Shown here: positions 36,144-44,829 of the stretch, one piece after another
How positions within the stretch are numbered: the stretch's first letter is position 1
How the letters are laid out: each line of letters starts with the position of its first letter
Origin: an uncultured Bacteroidota bacterium
GTDB taxonomy: Bacteria > Bacteroidota > Bacteroidia > JABEUT01
Direction: 5' to 3'
Assembly: GCA_903916255.1 (NCBI GenBank)
Contig: CAIWVW010000079.1
Location: 1 to 57,143 of the forward strand
DNA: 57,143 nucleotides
Made by a program: the position numbers and the translations under genes
Notes under the pieces: generated by a model
The model's input: the letters and a program-made list of their open reading frames with translations, nothing else
Told to the model about the DNA's origin: nothing
Databases searched by the model: none

Positions 36144-37187
36144 ATGAAAAACCTCCTCATCTATTTTTCATTCTTCATTTTTAGTTTTTCACTTTGTTCG
36201 GCTCAGGATACCATTGTTTTAAATAACGGGGAACGTATGGGGGTAAAAATTTCCGCCTTTAAAAACGACGAAATAATATATACGCAACCACCGAGTGAAA
36301 TTTTAATGGCGCTTTATACGTATCAGGTAAATTATATAAAGTATGCAAACGGGGCTATTTATACAATTACCCGTTCACGGGTAGCTACCGCTTCCAAACA
36401 TGATTCCTCAGCCTACGAATGGAAATTAACGCCTTACGTTCTTGTATCGGGTGGCACATGTTCACCATTCCCCATTGGGTATGGAGTCAGCAGCTATGCC
36501 GTTCAGGATGATGCAACCGGCAACTGGAGTTTCAATGATGCAGGATATGCCAAAAGCGGAACTGCACTTTCTGTTACAGCCGGGTTAATTATTTATAAAG
36601 GCTGGGAAATGACCGGAATGTTTTCCTGCATTCAAAATGGAATTGATGGCAACGGATACATGACTAAAACAGCTGCCCTGTTGATTGACTCTCCCAATCC
36701 CTGGTCCGGCGCTTATTCTCCTACTTTTATGCCTATTACCAATGTATCTACAAGCGGAACCTATAGCTACACCAATTACTCCATACTTTATGGTATTACA
36801 AAAAGCTGGGAAGGCCGATCTATAAGGTTTGGTATTAGCTGCATGATTGGTGATTTGATTAATAAAACTCCGGCTATGACCGGCACGGCAACTTACCAGA
36901 CAGGCCAAAACGGTGTGTACACATATAACTATTATACGATGCAACTAAATGCACACTCCATGCAGAATTTCGCATTTGAAATGGGCATGCACCTGGATAT
37001 AAAAATTACGAAACACTTATTTTTACGCGGATTGCTGGAATATGAATATTCCACTTACAGCACCGGTAGTTCTTACCAACTGGTAGATATGAACAGTGGA
37101 AATACTTTTACTTCCGGCACCTTTTACGGAAACAACCTTGTTATTGCACTTTTTAACGCAACAGCAGGGTTAGGATATAAGTTTTAA
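36144..37187 (+). CDS. Predicted outer-membrane or secreted protein
   Basis: 347 residues with a signal peptide (about 1-20, to LCSAQ). The first part (DTIVLNNGERMGVKISAFKN) is a short beta domain common in Bacteroidota secreted proteins; the remainder has alternating strands rich in Gly, Tyr and Ser (YKGWEMTGMFSCIQN, HLFLRGLLEYEYSTY) and ends in an aromatic residue (GLGYKF), which fits an outer-membrane beta-barrel. No known family recognised. It stands alone between the polysaccharide operon and the lipoprotein pair. Confidence 0.8.
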   Translation: MKNLLIYFSFFIFSFSLCSAQDTIVLNNGERMGVKISAFKNDEIIYTQPPSEILMALYTYQVNYIKYANGAIYTITRSRVATASKHDSSAYEWKLTPYVLVSGGTCSPFPIGYGVSSYAVQDDATGNWSFNDAGYAKSGTALSVTAGLIIYKGWEMTGMFSCIQNGIDGNGYMTKTAALLIDSPNPWSGAYSPTFMPITNVSTSGTYSYTNYSILYGITKSWEGRSIRFGISCMIGDLINKTPAMTGTATYQTGQNGVYTYNYYTMQLNAHSMQNFAFEMGMHLDIKITKHLFLRGLLEYEYSTYSTGSSYQLVDMNSGNTFTSGTFYGNNLVIALFNATAGLGYKF

Positions 37188-37200
37188 CTTATATTTTTCT

Positions 37201-37208
37201 TATCTTTG
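37201..37208 (+). promoter_or_regulatory. -7 element directly before a start codon
   Basis: TATCTTTG ends only 4 bases before the ATG at 37213, so the transcript would start at or next to the start codon (leaderless or nearly so). The same layout is copied before the next gene. Confidence 0.5.
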
Positions 37209-37212
37209 TTCT

Positions 37213-37758
37213 ATGAATCAGGCAAAAAACTATTTATTTGTTTTGCTATTTGCAGCAATAGTTGGAGTTTCTTGTGATAAGAAAGTGGTTTATCCTGAAA
37301 CTGCTGCGTCTATTGCTACCACACAACCAGCAATAGTTTACGGCTCTCCTGATGTAAGTTTTAATGGGATTGATTATACCAACTTATGGCCGGCTACTAC
37401 TTACGGTATAACTTATACAGGGAATGTTTTATTTGTCTCTCTCTACTATTCCTGGGATGGCCCAGGAACAGGCGAATACTGGTATATTCAGCTTCATGCC
37501 AAGGATACAGGGACATATCTGCTCTCGAATAAAAATATCGGTTATTTTGAAAATACGGTAAAGAATTCTTCCACTTTCACGAGTTACATTTACTGTACTG
37601 ACAGTATTCATACAGGGAAAGTAACACTTACTGTATTGGACACTATTAACCATGTTGCTTCGGGAACTTGCAGCTATGCAGGTGAAATGCAATCACCCAC
37701 TGTAAACGGAGATGTAGCCAGTATTAAAAATGGCTTTTTTACTAATTTAAAGTGGTAA
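37213..37758 (+). CDS. Putative lipoprotein, tandem copy 1
   Basis: 181 residues. The signal sequence MNQAKNYLFVLLFAAIVGVS runs up to a Cys at about residue 21, a likely lipoprotein site although the -3 position is Gly. The mature part is a small beta-rich domain (TGTYLLSNKNIGYFE, SIHTGKVTLTVLDTINHVAS GTCSY, split here). It shares its N-terminus, the HTGxVxLTxLDTINHVASGT segment and the ending (NGFFTNLKW) with the next gene; the middles have diverged strongly. Function unknown. Confidence 0.85.
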   Translation: MNQAKNYLFVLLFAAIVGVSCDKKVVYPETAASIATTQPAIVYGSPDVSFNGIDYTNLWPATTYGITYTGNVLFVSLYYSWDGPGTGEYWYIQLHAKDTGTYLLSNKNIGYFENTVKNSSTFTSYIYCTDSIHTGKVTLTVLDTINHVASGTCSYAGEMQSPTVNGDVASIKNGFFTNLKW

Positions 37759-37763
37759 ACTAA

Positions 37764-37821
37764 TCACGAAGCCTTCGCCTCGTCATTCATCAACATTCCG
37801 ATTAAGTGAGTAAGTTTTTCT
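37764..37821 (-). pseudogene. Duplicated tail of accD
   Basis: The minus strand reads [17 protein letters not shown] and a stop, the last 17 residues of the accD product at 38393-39262, with only a few base differences. It was carried along when the lipoprotein gene was duplicated. Confidence 0.9.
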
Positions 37822-37829
37822 TATCTTTG
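37822..37829 (+). promoter_or_regulatory. -7 element, duplicated copy
   Basis: TATCTTTG, 4 bases before the ATG at 37834, as in the first copy. Confidence 0.5.
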
Positions 37830-37833
37830 TTCT

Positions 37834-38385
37834 ATGAATCAGGCAAAAAACTATTTATTTATTTTGCTTTTTGCAGCAATAGTTGGAGTTTCTTGCGATA
37901 AGAAGGTGGTTTATCCTCCGTCAGATATTTTATCAAACACAACCGTTGGATTTGATAATGGGGGTAATATAGTTACTTCAAATAATCCTGTTAGCTATTC
38001 ATACGGTAGTTACAGCTTAACATACAAAAATAATGTTTTAGTGATTTATGCTTCTTACGATCCAGTAGAATCAATAGATGGAACTTATTCTGTGAACATA
38101 AAATTATATACCAAATCTACAGGTAAATATATTCTTTCAAATAAGGATAGTGGCATTTATAGTTATGATGAACCGAGATATAATTACTACGTAAATTACT
38201 ATACAGACAGCCTGCATACAGGAATTGTAAACCTAACGCTCTTAGATACCATTAATCATGTAGCTTCAGGAACTTTTAGTTTTGTAGCTGAATCAAAGTT
38301 TGGAATAGTAAATGGTAATGATACAATACCAAATATTGAAACTGATACCGTAACTAATGGTTACTTTAACTATTTAAGATGGTAG
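37834..38385 (+). CDS. Putative lipoprotein, tandem copy 2
   Basis: 183 residues, paralogue of the 37213-37758 product. The first 27 residues (MNQAKNYLFILLFAAIVGVS, Cys, DKKVVYP) are nearly identical at DNA level, the mature part is not (PVSYSYGSYSLTYKNNVLVI, STGKYILSNKDSGIYSYDE). It ends 7 bases before the convergent accD stop. Conserved ends with a diverged middle suggest either fast change of an exposed domain or repair of the ends by gene conversion. Confidence 0.85.
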   Translation: MNQAKNYLFILLFAAIVGVSCDKKVVYPPSDILSNTTVGFDNGGNIVTSNNPVSYSYGSYSLTYKNNVLVIYASYDPVESIDGTYSVNIKLYTKSTGKYILSNKDSGIYSYDEPRYNYYVNYYTDSLHTGIVNLTLLDTINHVASGTFSFVAESKFGIVNGNDTIPNIETDTVTNGYFNYLRW

Positions 38386-38392
38386 TCACTTT

Positions 38393-39262
38393 TCACGAAG
38401 CCTTCGCCTCGTCATTCATCAACATGCCAATCAGGTGAGTAAGTTTTTCTTTCATCACCTTGCGGTTGATAATAGCATCGAGAAAGCCATGTTCCAATAG
38501 GAATTCCGAGGTTTGAAAGCCTTTCGGCAAATCCTTTTTAATTGTTTCTTTCACTACCCTTGGGCCTGCAAAACCAATAAGTGCACCGGGTTCGGCAACG
38601 TTCAAATCGCCAAGCATGGCATAAGAAGCTGTAACGCCGCCCGTGGTAGGGTCGGTAAGCAAAGAAATATAGGGCAATTTAGCATCTGCCAGCAAGGTAA
38701 GCTTAGCGGAAGTTTTAGCCATTTGCATGAGTGAGAAAGCAGCTTCCATCATCCGCGCCCCACCCGATTTGGAGATGAGTATAAATGGCATTTTATGTTC
38801 TATGCAATAATCGATGGCGCGGGCAATTTTTTCGCCTACCACCGAACCCATAGAGCCACCTATAAATTTAAAATCCATGCAAGCGATTACCACATCGCGG
38901 CCATTCATGGGCCCTGCGGCTGTACGAATGGCATCGGTAAGATTGGTACTTCCCTGGGTGGCTTTTAACCGCTCGTTATATTTTTTGGTATCCACAAAAC
39001 TCAAGGGGTCAGCCGGAGCAATGTTGGCATTCAGTTCGGTAAATTTATTGTCATCGAACAGCAGGTAGAAATATTCTATGGAACCGATACGGTCGTGAAA
39101 CTCGCACGACGGGCAGACAAAAGCATTTGCAAGATGCTCTTCCGAAGGAATAATTTTTTTACACATAGGGCATTTATACCAAAGCCCCTCGGGAGTTTCT
39201 TTCTTCTCCCGTGTGGAAGTGGTTATACCCTCTTTTATTCGTTGAAACCAGCTATCGGCCAT
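38393..39262 (-). CDS. accD: Acetyl-CoA carboxylase carboxyltransferase subunit beta
   Basis: 289 residues, the usual length. The N-terminal zinc ribbon is CPMCKK (about 31-36) and CPSCEF (about 50-55); the carboxyltransferase core has [20 protein letters not shown] and [19 protein letters not shown]. It pairs with AccA to transfer CO2 from biotin to acetyl-CoA, the first step of fatty-acid synthesis. The partner genes are not in the window. Confidence 0.97.
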   Translation of the reverse strand: MADSWFQRIKEGITTSTREKKETPEGLWYKCPMCKKIIPSEEHLANAFVCPSCEFHDRIGSIEYFYLLFDDNKFTELNANIAPADPLSFVDTKKYNERLKATQGSTNLTDAIRTAAGPMNGRDVVIACMDFKFIGGSMGSVVGEKIARAIDYCIEHKMPFILISKSGGARMMEAAFSLMQMAKTSAKLTLLADAKLPYISLLTDPTTGGVTASYAMLGDLNVAEPGALIGFAGPRVVKETIKKDLPKGFQTSEFLLEHGFLDAIINRKVMKEKLTHLIGMLMNDEAKAS

Positions 39263-39272
39263 GTCTTTTTCT

Positions 39273-39304
39273 AATTAGTAATTAATAATTAGTAATTAGT
39301 AATT
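39273..39304. repeat. AATTAGTAATTA repeat, left copy
   Basis: The first 25 bases are the exact inverted complement of 39748-39772. It lies 11 bases before the accD start codon on the minus strand's upstream side. A third, nearly identical copy in inverted direction is at 39357-39381. Confidence 0.8.
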
Positions 39305-39356
39305 TAAAACAAATTCAGTAATTAAAATTTGGTACGTGTTCATGTTCTCCAATATT

Positions 39357-39381
39357 AATTACTAATTGCTAATTACTAATT
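39357..39381. repeat. AATTAGTAATTA repeat, middle copy
   Basis: AATTACTAATTGCTAATTAC plus TAATT (split here) differs from 39748-39772 at two or three bases. It overlaps the end of the four-helix-bundle gene and supplies its stop codon (TAG, 39376-39378). Confidence 0.75.
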
Positions 39382-39744
39382 CTCGCTTTGCGAGCTAAAC
39401 TTCTTTTTCATCGTATTTATAATCGCTGTAATGATTTTCAGTATTTCATCACAATCATCAATTAACGCTTTTGCTTCTTTCTCCGTAATATAGTTTGTAT
39501 CTCTTATAAGTCTTAACCAATATTTCGTTTCTCGTGCTTCTTTGTATGCAATATTCAACTTAGCATAAAAATCTTTTTCCGATTGACCTCCTATTCCCTC
39601 TTCTATATTAGCCCCTATTGATGTTCCGCTCCTTAATACTTGCTTTGATAAGACATACTCATTTTTCTTCTCGGTAAGATATCTATACAAATTTACGATT
39701 CGTATTGCGAATGCGTAACTCTTTTCTTGTATGACATTTTCCGT
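39376..39744 (-). CDS. Four-helix-bundle protein (IVP/S23 type), start uncertain
   Basis: The frame from 39744 gives 122 residues, the normal size of this family: (T)ENVIQEKSYAFAIRIVNLYR then YLTEKKNEYVLSKQVLRSG TSIGANIEEGIGGQSEKDF (split here), then a fourth helix. The family first codon should be ATG at 39742-39744, but it reads ACG; no ATG or GTG lies in frame before a stop upstream. A TTG at 39690 gives 104 residues but cuts the first helix. Either the start has been lost, or a rare start is used. The gene lies between AT-rich repeats that also provide its stop codon. Relatives occur in 23S rRNA insertions and as free genes; function unknown. Confidence 0.75.
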   Translation of the reverse strand, partial: TENVIQEKSYAFAIRIVNLYRYLTEKKNEYVLSKQVLRSGTSIGANIEEGIGGQSEKDFYAKLNIAYKEARETKYWLRLIRDTNYITEKEAKALIDDCDEILKIITAIINTMKKKFSSQSEN

Positions 39745-39747
39745 TTT

Positions 39748-39772
39748 AATTACTAATTATTAATTACTAATT
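39748..39772. repeat. AATTAGTAATTA repeat, right copy
   Basis: Exact inverted complement of 39273-39297. It lies just upstream of the four-helix-bundle gene and 8 bases before the aldolase stop codon. Confidence 0.8.
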
Positions 39773-39779
39773 CTTGCTG

Positions 39780-40838
39780 TTAGGCAAGTGTAATTTCTTT
39801 TGCAAGATACACATCTTGTATCATATTCAAAAGCTCGATACCATCTTTCATCGGTTTTTGGAACGCTTTACGTCCGGAAATAAGCCCTTGTCCGCCGGCA
39901 CGTTTGTTTATTACTGCTGTTGTAACTGCCTCAGCCATATCTGACGCTCCTTTGCTTTCTCCACCGGAGTTAATCAACCCGATTCTGCCCATGTAGCAAT
40001 TAGCTACCTGATAGCGGCAAAGGTCAATCGGATGGTCGGTAGTCAATTTTTCATATACCAATGGACTGGTTTTGCCAAATTTAATGGCATTGTAACCCCC
40101 ATTGTTAACAGGTAGTTTTTGTTTAATAATATCGGCTTGTATGGTTACACCCAGGTGGTTGGCTTGTCCTGTTAAATCGGCAGCAGCATGATAGTCAACG
40201 CCATCTTTTTTGAATGCATTGTTACGCAGATAGCACCATAATATGGTTCCCATTCCAAGTTGGTGTGCCAGTTCAAATGCTTCGGCTACTTCCTGCAATT
40301 GGCGGGTAGCTTCTTCCGAACCGAAATAGATAGTTGCTCCAACCGCCACAGCGCCCATTTCCCATGCGCTTTGTACGGTTCCATACATCACCTGGTCGAA
40401 CTTATTCGGGTAGGTAAGCATTTCGCTGTGGTTAATCTTTACTATAAAAGGAATTTTGTGGGCATATTTGCGTGATACGGAAGCCAATACGCCATAGGTG
40501 GAAGCTACAGCATTGCAACCGCCTTCAATAGCCAGTTTTACAATATTTTCCGAATCGAAATAGATAGGATTAGGTGCAAAAGATGCGCCTGCGCTGTGCT
40601 CTATACCCTGGTCAACCGGAAGAATCGATACATAGCCCGTATTTGCCAGGCGGCCATGGCCATAAATAGATTGAAGGCTTCTCAAAACCTGTGGGTTACG
40701 ATTACTAAAAGCAAACGTGCGGTCGATAAAATCGGGTCCTGCATGGTGAATCATATCTTTCGATATGGTTTTACTTTGGTGATTCAGTAAGCTATCAGCA
40801 TCTTTTCCAAGTAGTTCTGTAATTTTCTTTAGAGACAT
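39780..40838 (-). CDS. fbaB: Class I fructose-bisphosphate aldolase
   Basis: 352 residues from the ATG at 40838 ([20 protein letters not shown]); the frame is open 27 codons further up, but that sequence is not conserved-looking and a promoter element lies inside it. Family features of the DhnA/FbaB type are [20 protein letters not shown], the strand with the Schiff-base lysine region FIVKINHSE, and [11 protein letters not shown] near the C-terminus. Splits fructose 1,6-bisphosphate to two triose phosphates in glycolysis and the reverse in gluconeogenesis. Single gene unit. Confidence 0.93.
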   Translation of the reverse strand: MSLKKITELLGKDADSLLNHQSKTISKDMIHHAGPDFIDRTFAFSNRNPQVLRSLQSIYGHGRLANTGYVSILPVDQGIEHSAGASFAPNPIYFDSENIVKLAIEGGCNAVASTYGVLASVSRKYAHKIPFIVKINHSEMLTYPNKFDQVMYGTVQSAWEMGAVAVGATIYFGSEEATRQLQEVAEAFELAHQLGMGTILWCYLRNNAFKKDGVDYHAAADLTGQANHLGVTIQADIIKQKLPVNNGGYNAIKFGKTSPLVYEKLTTDHPIDLCRYQVANCYMGRIGLINSGGESKGASDMAEAVTTAVINKRAGGQGLISGRKAFQKPMKDGIELLNMIQDVYLAKEITLA

Positions 40839-40867
40839 TTTATTACGTATTTTTTGATTTGAGGCTG

Positions 40868-40875
40868 CAAAAATA
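40868..40875 (-). promoter_or_regulatory. -7 promoter element of the aldolase gene
   Basis: TATTTTTG on the minus strand, 29 bases before the ATG at 40838; supports the shorter start. Confidence 0.55.
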
Positions 40876-40969
40876 TATTTTTTTTTGGAAGAGGGGTGTG
40901 ATGGGCAATGGGGATGCATATAATAAACGTTTCCTTCCGCCGTTTACTCATTTTTAAAACCCTTACACT

Positions 40970-41449
40970 ATGAAAATGAAATTGTTATTTATCGTTTTGC
41001 TTGCGTTAATAATTGGTTGTGCCAAACAAGGACCCGAAGGACCAACAGGAGCTACAGGGGCTACAGGAGCAACCGGGGCATCGGGACCGTCAGGACCTGA
41101 AGGCCCCCCGGGAGCAAGTGGCACCCCAAACATTAAAATAGTTTTCGACTCGGCTTCTCCCTCCAGCTGGGTAGTTAATGGAAACTTTTACACATTTACC
41201 ATTGCACCTGTTCCATATATAACAAATCCTGATTCAGCCATCGTTACTGTGGATGCCGGGCTTTCACTTTCTTCACTAGCCGCATGGTATCAGCTGCCAT
41301 TCACTAACGTCTTTTCTATCGGCGATGAAATGGACTTCAGTTACACTGATTATTCAATTACTCTTTTTTATAATTACTCATCCCCACCAACACAGCTACT
41401 ATACTTCAAAATAACCGTAATACCTACTCCCAAAGTCAAAAAAAGGTAA
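40970..41449 (+). CDS. Collagen-like lipoprotein, copy 1 of 3
   Basis: 159 residues. Lipoprotein signal with lipobox LIIGC (Cys at about 17), then 11 Gly-X-Y triplets (GPEGPTGATGATGATGASGP and on), then a beta-rich domain of about 100 residues ending LLYFKITVIPTPKVKKR. Two sister genes follow on the same strand. The short collagen-like stalk probably holds the C-terminal domain away from the membrane as a trimer; the domain itself is not one I recognise. Confidence 0.88.
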   Translation: MKMKLLFIVLLALIIGCAKQGPEGPTGATGATGATGASGPSGPEGPPGASGTPNIKIVFDSASPSSWVVNGNFYTFTIAPVPYITNPDSAIVTVDAGLSLSSLAAWYQLPFTNVFSIGDEMDFSYTDYSITLFYNYSSPPTQLLYFKITVIPTPKVKKR

Positions 41450-41544
41450 ATAGTTTCTTTTTACGTAGCGTTTGAAAATTTAATCGCAATCAGATTTGTA
41501 AAACGTTTACTTTTACGCCCAAATCTTTATATCTGTAAAAGTAA

Positions 41545-42015
41545 ATGAAACCGAAACTGTTTTTTATTGCCGCTATATCCCTGCTTGTAAGTTGCGCCAA
41601 ACAAGGACCCATTGGCCCTACGGGCGAACAAGGCCCTTCCGGAACCAATGGCAGCAATGGCGCCACTAATGTTAAAACCATTATAGATTCGGTGCCTGTT
41701 TCTGCCTGGTCGGCTAATTCCTTAGGGTTTTCAGCCAGCCTTGTAGCTTCCTCTATCAATGCAGCCGATTCCGACTATGTTACCGTGGCTGCATCCACCG
41801 CTAACAATGCCACTGCAACATGGTATGGGTTGCCTTACAGTAACTTTTTATCCAGTGCCGACCAGATGGAGTTTTCTTACTCACGTTACCAGGTTACCGC
41901 ACAATATAATTATACCTCGGCCCCGGTTGCCACGGTTTATTTTAAAATAACCGTTACGCCCCCTTCCGCCATAAATAAAAAGAGCGGCAGCAGCGCAGGC
42001 CAGGCCCAGAATTAA
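41545..42015 (+). CDS. Collagen-like lipoprotein, copy 2 of 3
   Basis: 156 residues. Lipobox LVSC (Cys at about 16), then about 7 Gly-X-Y triplets (GPIGPTGEQGPSGTNGSNGA) and the same C-terminal domain (AADSDYVTVAA, WYGLPYSNFLSSADQMEFSY, VYFKITVTPP). Separate from copy 1 by 95 bases with no clear promoter or terminator, so they could be co-transcribed. Confidence 0.88.
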   Translation: MKPKLFFIAAISLLVSCAKQGPIGPTGEQGPSGTNGSNGATNVKTIIDSVPVSAWSANSLGFSASLVASSINAADSDYVTVAASTANNATATWYGLPYSNFLSSADQMEFSYSRYQVTAQYNYTSAPVATVYFKITVTPPSAINKKSGSSAGQAQN

Positions 42016-42081
42016 CTAAATTATTTCTTTAGGGTTTCCTGAAATCCGTATTTTTACTATTACATACTTAATTCCTATCCT

Positions 42082-42606
42082 ATGAAAATGAAATGGATTT
42101 TTATTGCCACGATGGTATTTCTTATCAGCTGCGATAAACAAGGCCCTGCCGGACCCGCCGGTTCAAATGGAAGTAACGGACTCAATGGTGCTACCGGGGC
42201 AACAGGCGCGCAGGGTAATCCCGGCACCAACGGAACGAACGGAAGCAATGGCACAGCAAACATTAAAACCACTATTTATGCAGTAGCCGCATCCGACTGG
42301 TCAACCATTACAGCAGGCTCAACTTATGAAGTGGGTTTTTCCGATACCTATATTACCGATGCAGATTCAGATGCTGTGGAAATTTCTTTATCGACAAATG
42401 CTACCGGCCCATGGATTGCTTTGCCGCTTACCAACATTATCGCATCGGGCGACCAAATGATATTTCAATATGAAAACGGACAAGCCGATGTGTACTATTT
42501 ATATACGGCTGCGCCTACCAGCTCACTCTATTTTAAAGTAACCGTAATTCCGCCGGCAGCCATACTTAAAAAGACCGGCAACGGAACCGGGTCTCTGGAG
42601 AATTAA
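42082..42606 (+). CDS. Collagen-like lipoprotein, copy 3 of 3
   Basis: 174 residues. Lipobox LISC (Cys at about 16), then about 13 Gly-X-Y triplets (GPAGPAGSNGSNGLNGATGA and on), the longest stalk of the three, and the same C-terminal domain (DADSDAVEISL, WIALPLTNIIASGDQMIFQY, LYFKVTVIPP). The stalk length varies (11, 7, 13 triplets) while the domain is kept. Confidence 0.88.
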   Translation: MKMKWIFIATMVFLISCDKQGPAGPAGSNGSNGLNGATGATGAQGNPGTNGTNGSNGTANIKTTIYAVAASDWSTITAGSTYEVGFSDTYITDADSDAVEISLSTNATGPWIALPLTNIIASGDQMIFQYENGQADVYYLYTAAPTSSLYFKVTVIPPAAILKKTGNGTGSLEN

Positions 42607-42632
42607 GATAGACGCATTATTCTTTACTTCTA

Positions 42633-42715
42633 AACCTTAGTAGAAGAAAAACCCGTATAGTTTTAACCTTATTAATAAGGTTTTAAAGGCTCGAGGCTAT
42701 TTTTCTACTAAGGTT
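42633..42715. repeat. REP-like palindromic element A
   Basis: AACCTTAGTAGAA (42633-42645) and its complement TTCTACTAAGGTT (42703-42715) flank a perfect 18-base palindrome AACCTTATTAATAAGGTT (42665-42682). It lies between the convergent ends of the third lipoprotein gene and the 42759 gene. The same words surround the transposase at 53.7 kb. Confidence 0.85.
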
Positions 42716-42758
42716 AAAACTGAATAACTCTTAGCTTTTAGTTCTTAGCTCTAACTCT

Positions 42759-44780
42759 CTATATTCCAATCAAACTATGTATAAACGGATAGTTACTGGC
42801 AAGGAATATCAGGAATAACAAGATAGCTGTTAGCCCGCAAAGCCATTCTGCAAGTACCAGCCCGAACAAGCCTACCCTCAGGTTGAAAAATGTAATAGGC
42901 AACCTTGGGTCTACAAAAACCAGGCAACTGAACCATAGGCAGCGCATATAATCACGGAAACCGTTGAATGATTTATAGACTTTCAACGTAGAGTAATTAG
43001 CTATTTCCGCTTCCCCTTTGTTATACATCGAATTCAGATAATCGATAATAGAATCGTGATGTTTGAAGTAATAAAGAATGCTGAATAAAATAATAATAGA
43101 CAATACCCACAGGCCAAACCGCCATTCGCCTTTATAGCCTGTAGATACAGTGGCTTCGAGGAACCATGCCAGCGAACAATGGAAAAAACTTGAAATAAAA
43201 TCGCCCGTGCCGTCAGGGTGGCGCATGTGGGCTTGGTAATATTTCCTTTGCCATTGGCTCTTTTCATGCTCATACCTTGCTTTAAGGCTCGTTACTAATT
43301 CATCGTTGGTGAATTTTTTGGCGGCATAATCCTTAATGCTGTTGTAAAAATTCGAGTTGTCCTGTATAAAATCGGTAGTAGTGTCAAAGTAGTCATGCAC
43401 CAGCGGATGGATTTGTATTTTTTCAAGATAATTCCCCAACTTAAATGCTTCCGGCGAAAAGGTTTTATACCATGCGTATATTATGCCATCGGTGCGCGGA
43501 AAAGAAATATCTTCCAATCCCTGCTTCCCCTTGTAATCGGGAGAATAAGAGAAATTGGAATTGGAAACATCCACGCATTTTTCAATATCCACATCTTCAA
43601 AATCGCAATCCTGTAAATTGGTATTCGCAATATCGAGGCACTTTATTTTTGTACGCTTTACAGATACATTATACAGGATGCGGTCATTTGGTGCAAAATC
43701 CTCCAAGGTATCATCATCCATTTCGTACTCTTTGCTGTATTTATTGGATAAAAACTCGGCATACCAATCGGTGTAATCATACAGGCGGTAGAAATAATCG
43801 GCACCGGAATAATAAAGCCTGAACTTTTGGGCAATATAATCGGGAACGCTGCGGCCAAAGGAAAGCACGTCATTCACTTTACATCGCTCCAGGGAATAGT
43901 GGGCCCTGTTCGAATTGGTTGCCGTAAAAATCAACGACTCGTTGAATGTGCATAAATTAAAATTGAAAAAACTTTGCCAGTTGCCCAATTCCGGCGAACT
44001 ATAGACGTAGCATATCCCGCAAAAATCGCAGTTATCGATAAGCGAAGGCGAAGCGCTTAACAACTGTCCGGCTATTATGAAATCTTTTTTAAAGTCGCAA
44101 TTCGTTATTTCCACGCCTGCCATAAATGTGCAGTTTATCAGCACCACATCATCTTCAAATTCCAGCCTTTTCTTTTGTGCGCCATAAGCCTCATAAATAT
44201 CGGCAGATGTATCTGCCACAATAGGCCCGAAAACACAATTATTAAATACAATTGGCTTGCTGAAAGGAATGCTTTCCATACTCTTTTTCTTGCGGTGCGG
44301 GGCAGGATGGCTTTGGGCCACTATTTTGGGCGCTCCGTTTTGCTGCTTAACATGGGTGCGTTTGCGGTCGCGAAGGGGGGTATATTTTAAAGGCGCAGTA
44401 TCGGGAACAGTTACCGATATATCGGTGAAATCGGTAAATGAAAGTTTCATGTCGCCCATAAAACAGTTGCGGATGGTGTCGCCATGGCGCAAACGCCGTA
44501 CCAATTCGGCTTTATCGGCAAGGTAATCCAGTTGAAAATCTCCCGAGGTATCAGCCTGCGAGAATACATGAAAAGCGATTTTACCGTTTACCACATTCCA
44601 CTTATTATTGGTTTTTAATGTGTAATAAAGCTTGTTATTGAAGCGTGCCAGCAAGGTATCGCCCATTTCGCGGGCCTGCATTATAGCCTTATTCTTTAAT
44701 GATTGTGTTTGCAATTTAGCCACCAGCGCAGTAAGAACAAAGGCAATAAGGACGAGGTATTTCAGTTTGGGTATTTTCAT
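42759..44780 (-). CDS. Membrane protein with pentapeptide-like repeats
   Basis: 673 residues. One membrane segment at the N-terminus (about 8-25), a long periplasmic or cytosolic part with two blocks of stacked short repeats (VVLINCTFMAGVEITNCDFK, CLDIANTNLQDCDFEDVDIE KC, split here) that recall pentapeptide-repeat beta-helices, and two membrane segments at the C-terminus (FGLWVLSIIILFSILYYF and GLTAILLFLIFLASNYPFI). The family is unknown to me. The stacking of Cys, Phe and Asp rungs is clear from sequence; the role is not. Confidence 0.8.
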   Translation of the reverse strand: MKIPKLKYLVLIAFVLTALVAKLQTQSLKNKAIMQAREMGDTLLARFNNKLYYTLKTNNKWNVVNGKIAFHVFSQADTSGDFQLDYLADKAELVRRLRHGDTIRNCFMGDMKLSFTDFTDISVTVPDTAPLKYTPLRDRKRTHVKQQNGAPKIVAQSHPAPHRKKKSMESIPFSKPIVFNNCVFGPIVADTSADIYEAYGAQKKRLEFEDDVVLINCTFMAGVEITNCDFKKDFIIAGQLLSASPSLIDNCDFCGICYVYSSPELGNWQSFFNFNLCTFNESLIFTATNSNRAHYSLERCKVNDVLSFGRSVPDYIAQKFRLYYSGADYFYRLYDYTDWYAEFLSNKYSKEYEMDDDTLEDFAPNDRILYNVSVKRTKIKCLDIANTNLQDCDFEDVDIEKCVDVSNSNFSYSPDYKGKQGLEDISFPRTDGIIYAWYKTFSPEAFKLGNYLEKIQIHPLVHDYFDTTTDFIQDNSNFYNSIKDYAAKKFTNDELVTSLKARYEHEKSQWQRKYYQAHMRHPDGTGDFISSFFHCSLAWFLEATVSTGYKGEWRFGLWVLSIIILFSILYYFKHHDSIIDYLNSMYNKGEAEIANYSTLKVYKSFNGFRDYMRCLWFSCLVFVDPRLPITFFNLRVGLFGLVLAEWLCGLTAILLFLIFLASNYPFIHSLIGI

Positions 44781-44800
44781 AAATAATAGGTTGGGAAGCG

Positions 44801-44808
44801 CAAATTTA
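44801..44808 (-). promoter_or_regulatory. -7 promoter element of the 42759-44780 gene
   Basis: TAAATTTG on the minus strand, 20 bases before the ATG at 44780; the divergent element for the next operon is 22 bases away. Confidence 0.55.
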
Positions 44809-44829
44809 GCAGGATTATCTATGTAATAT

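Noticed and set aside
39376-39744. Four-helix-bundle gene as the Avd accessory of a diversity-generating retroelement
   Set aside because: No reverse transcriptase and no template/variable repeat pair in the window.
39376-39744. Intervening sequence of a 23S rRNA gene
   Set aside because: The neighbours are accD and an aldolase gene, and no rRNA sequence is present.
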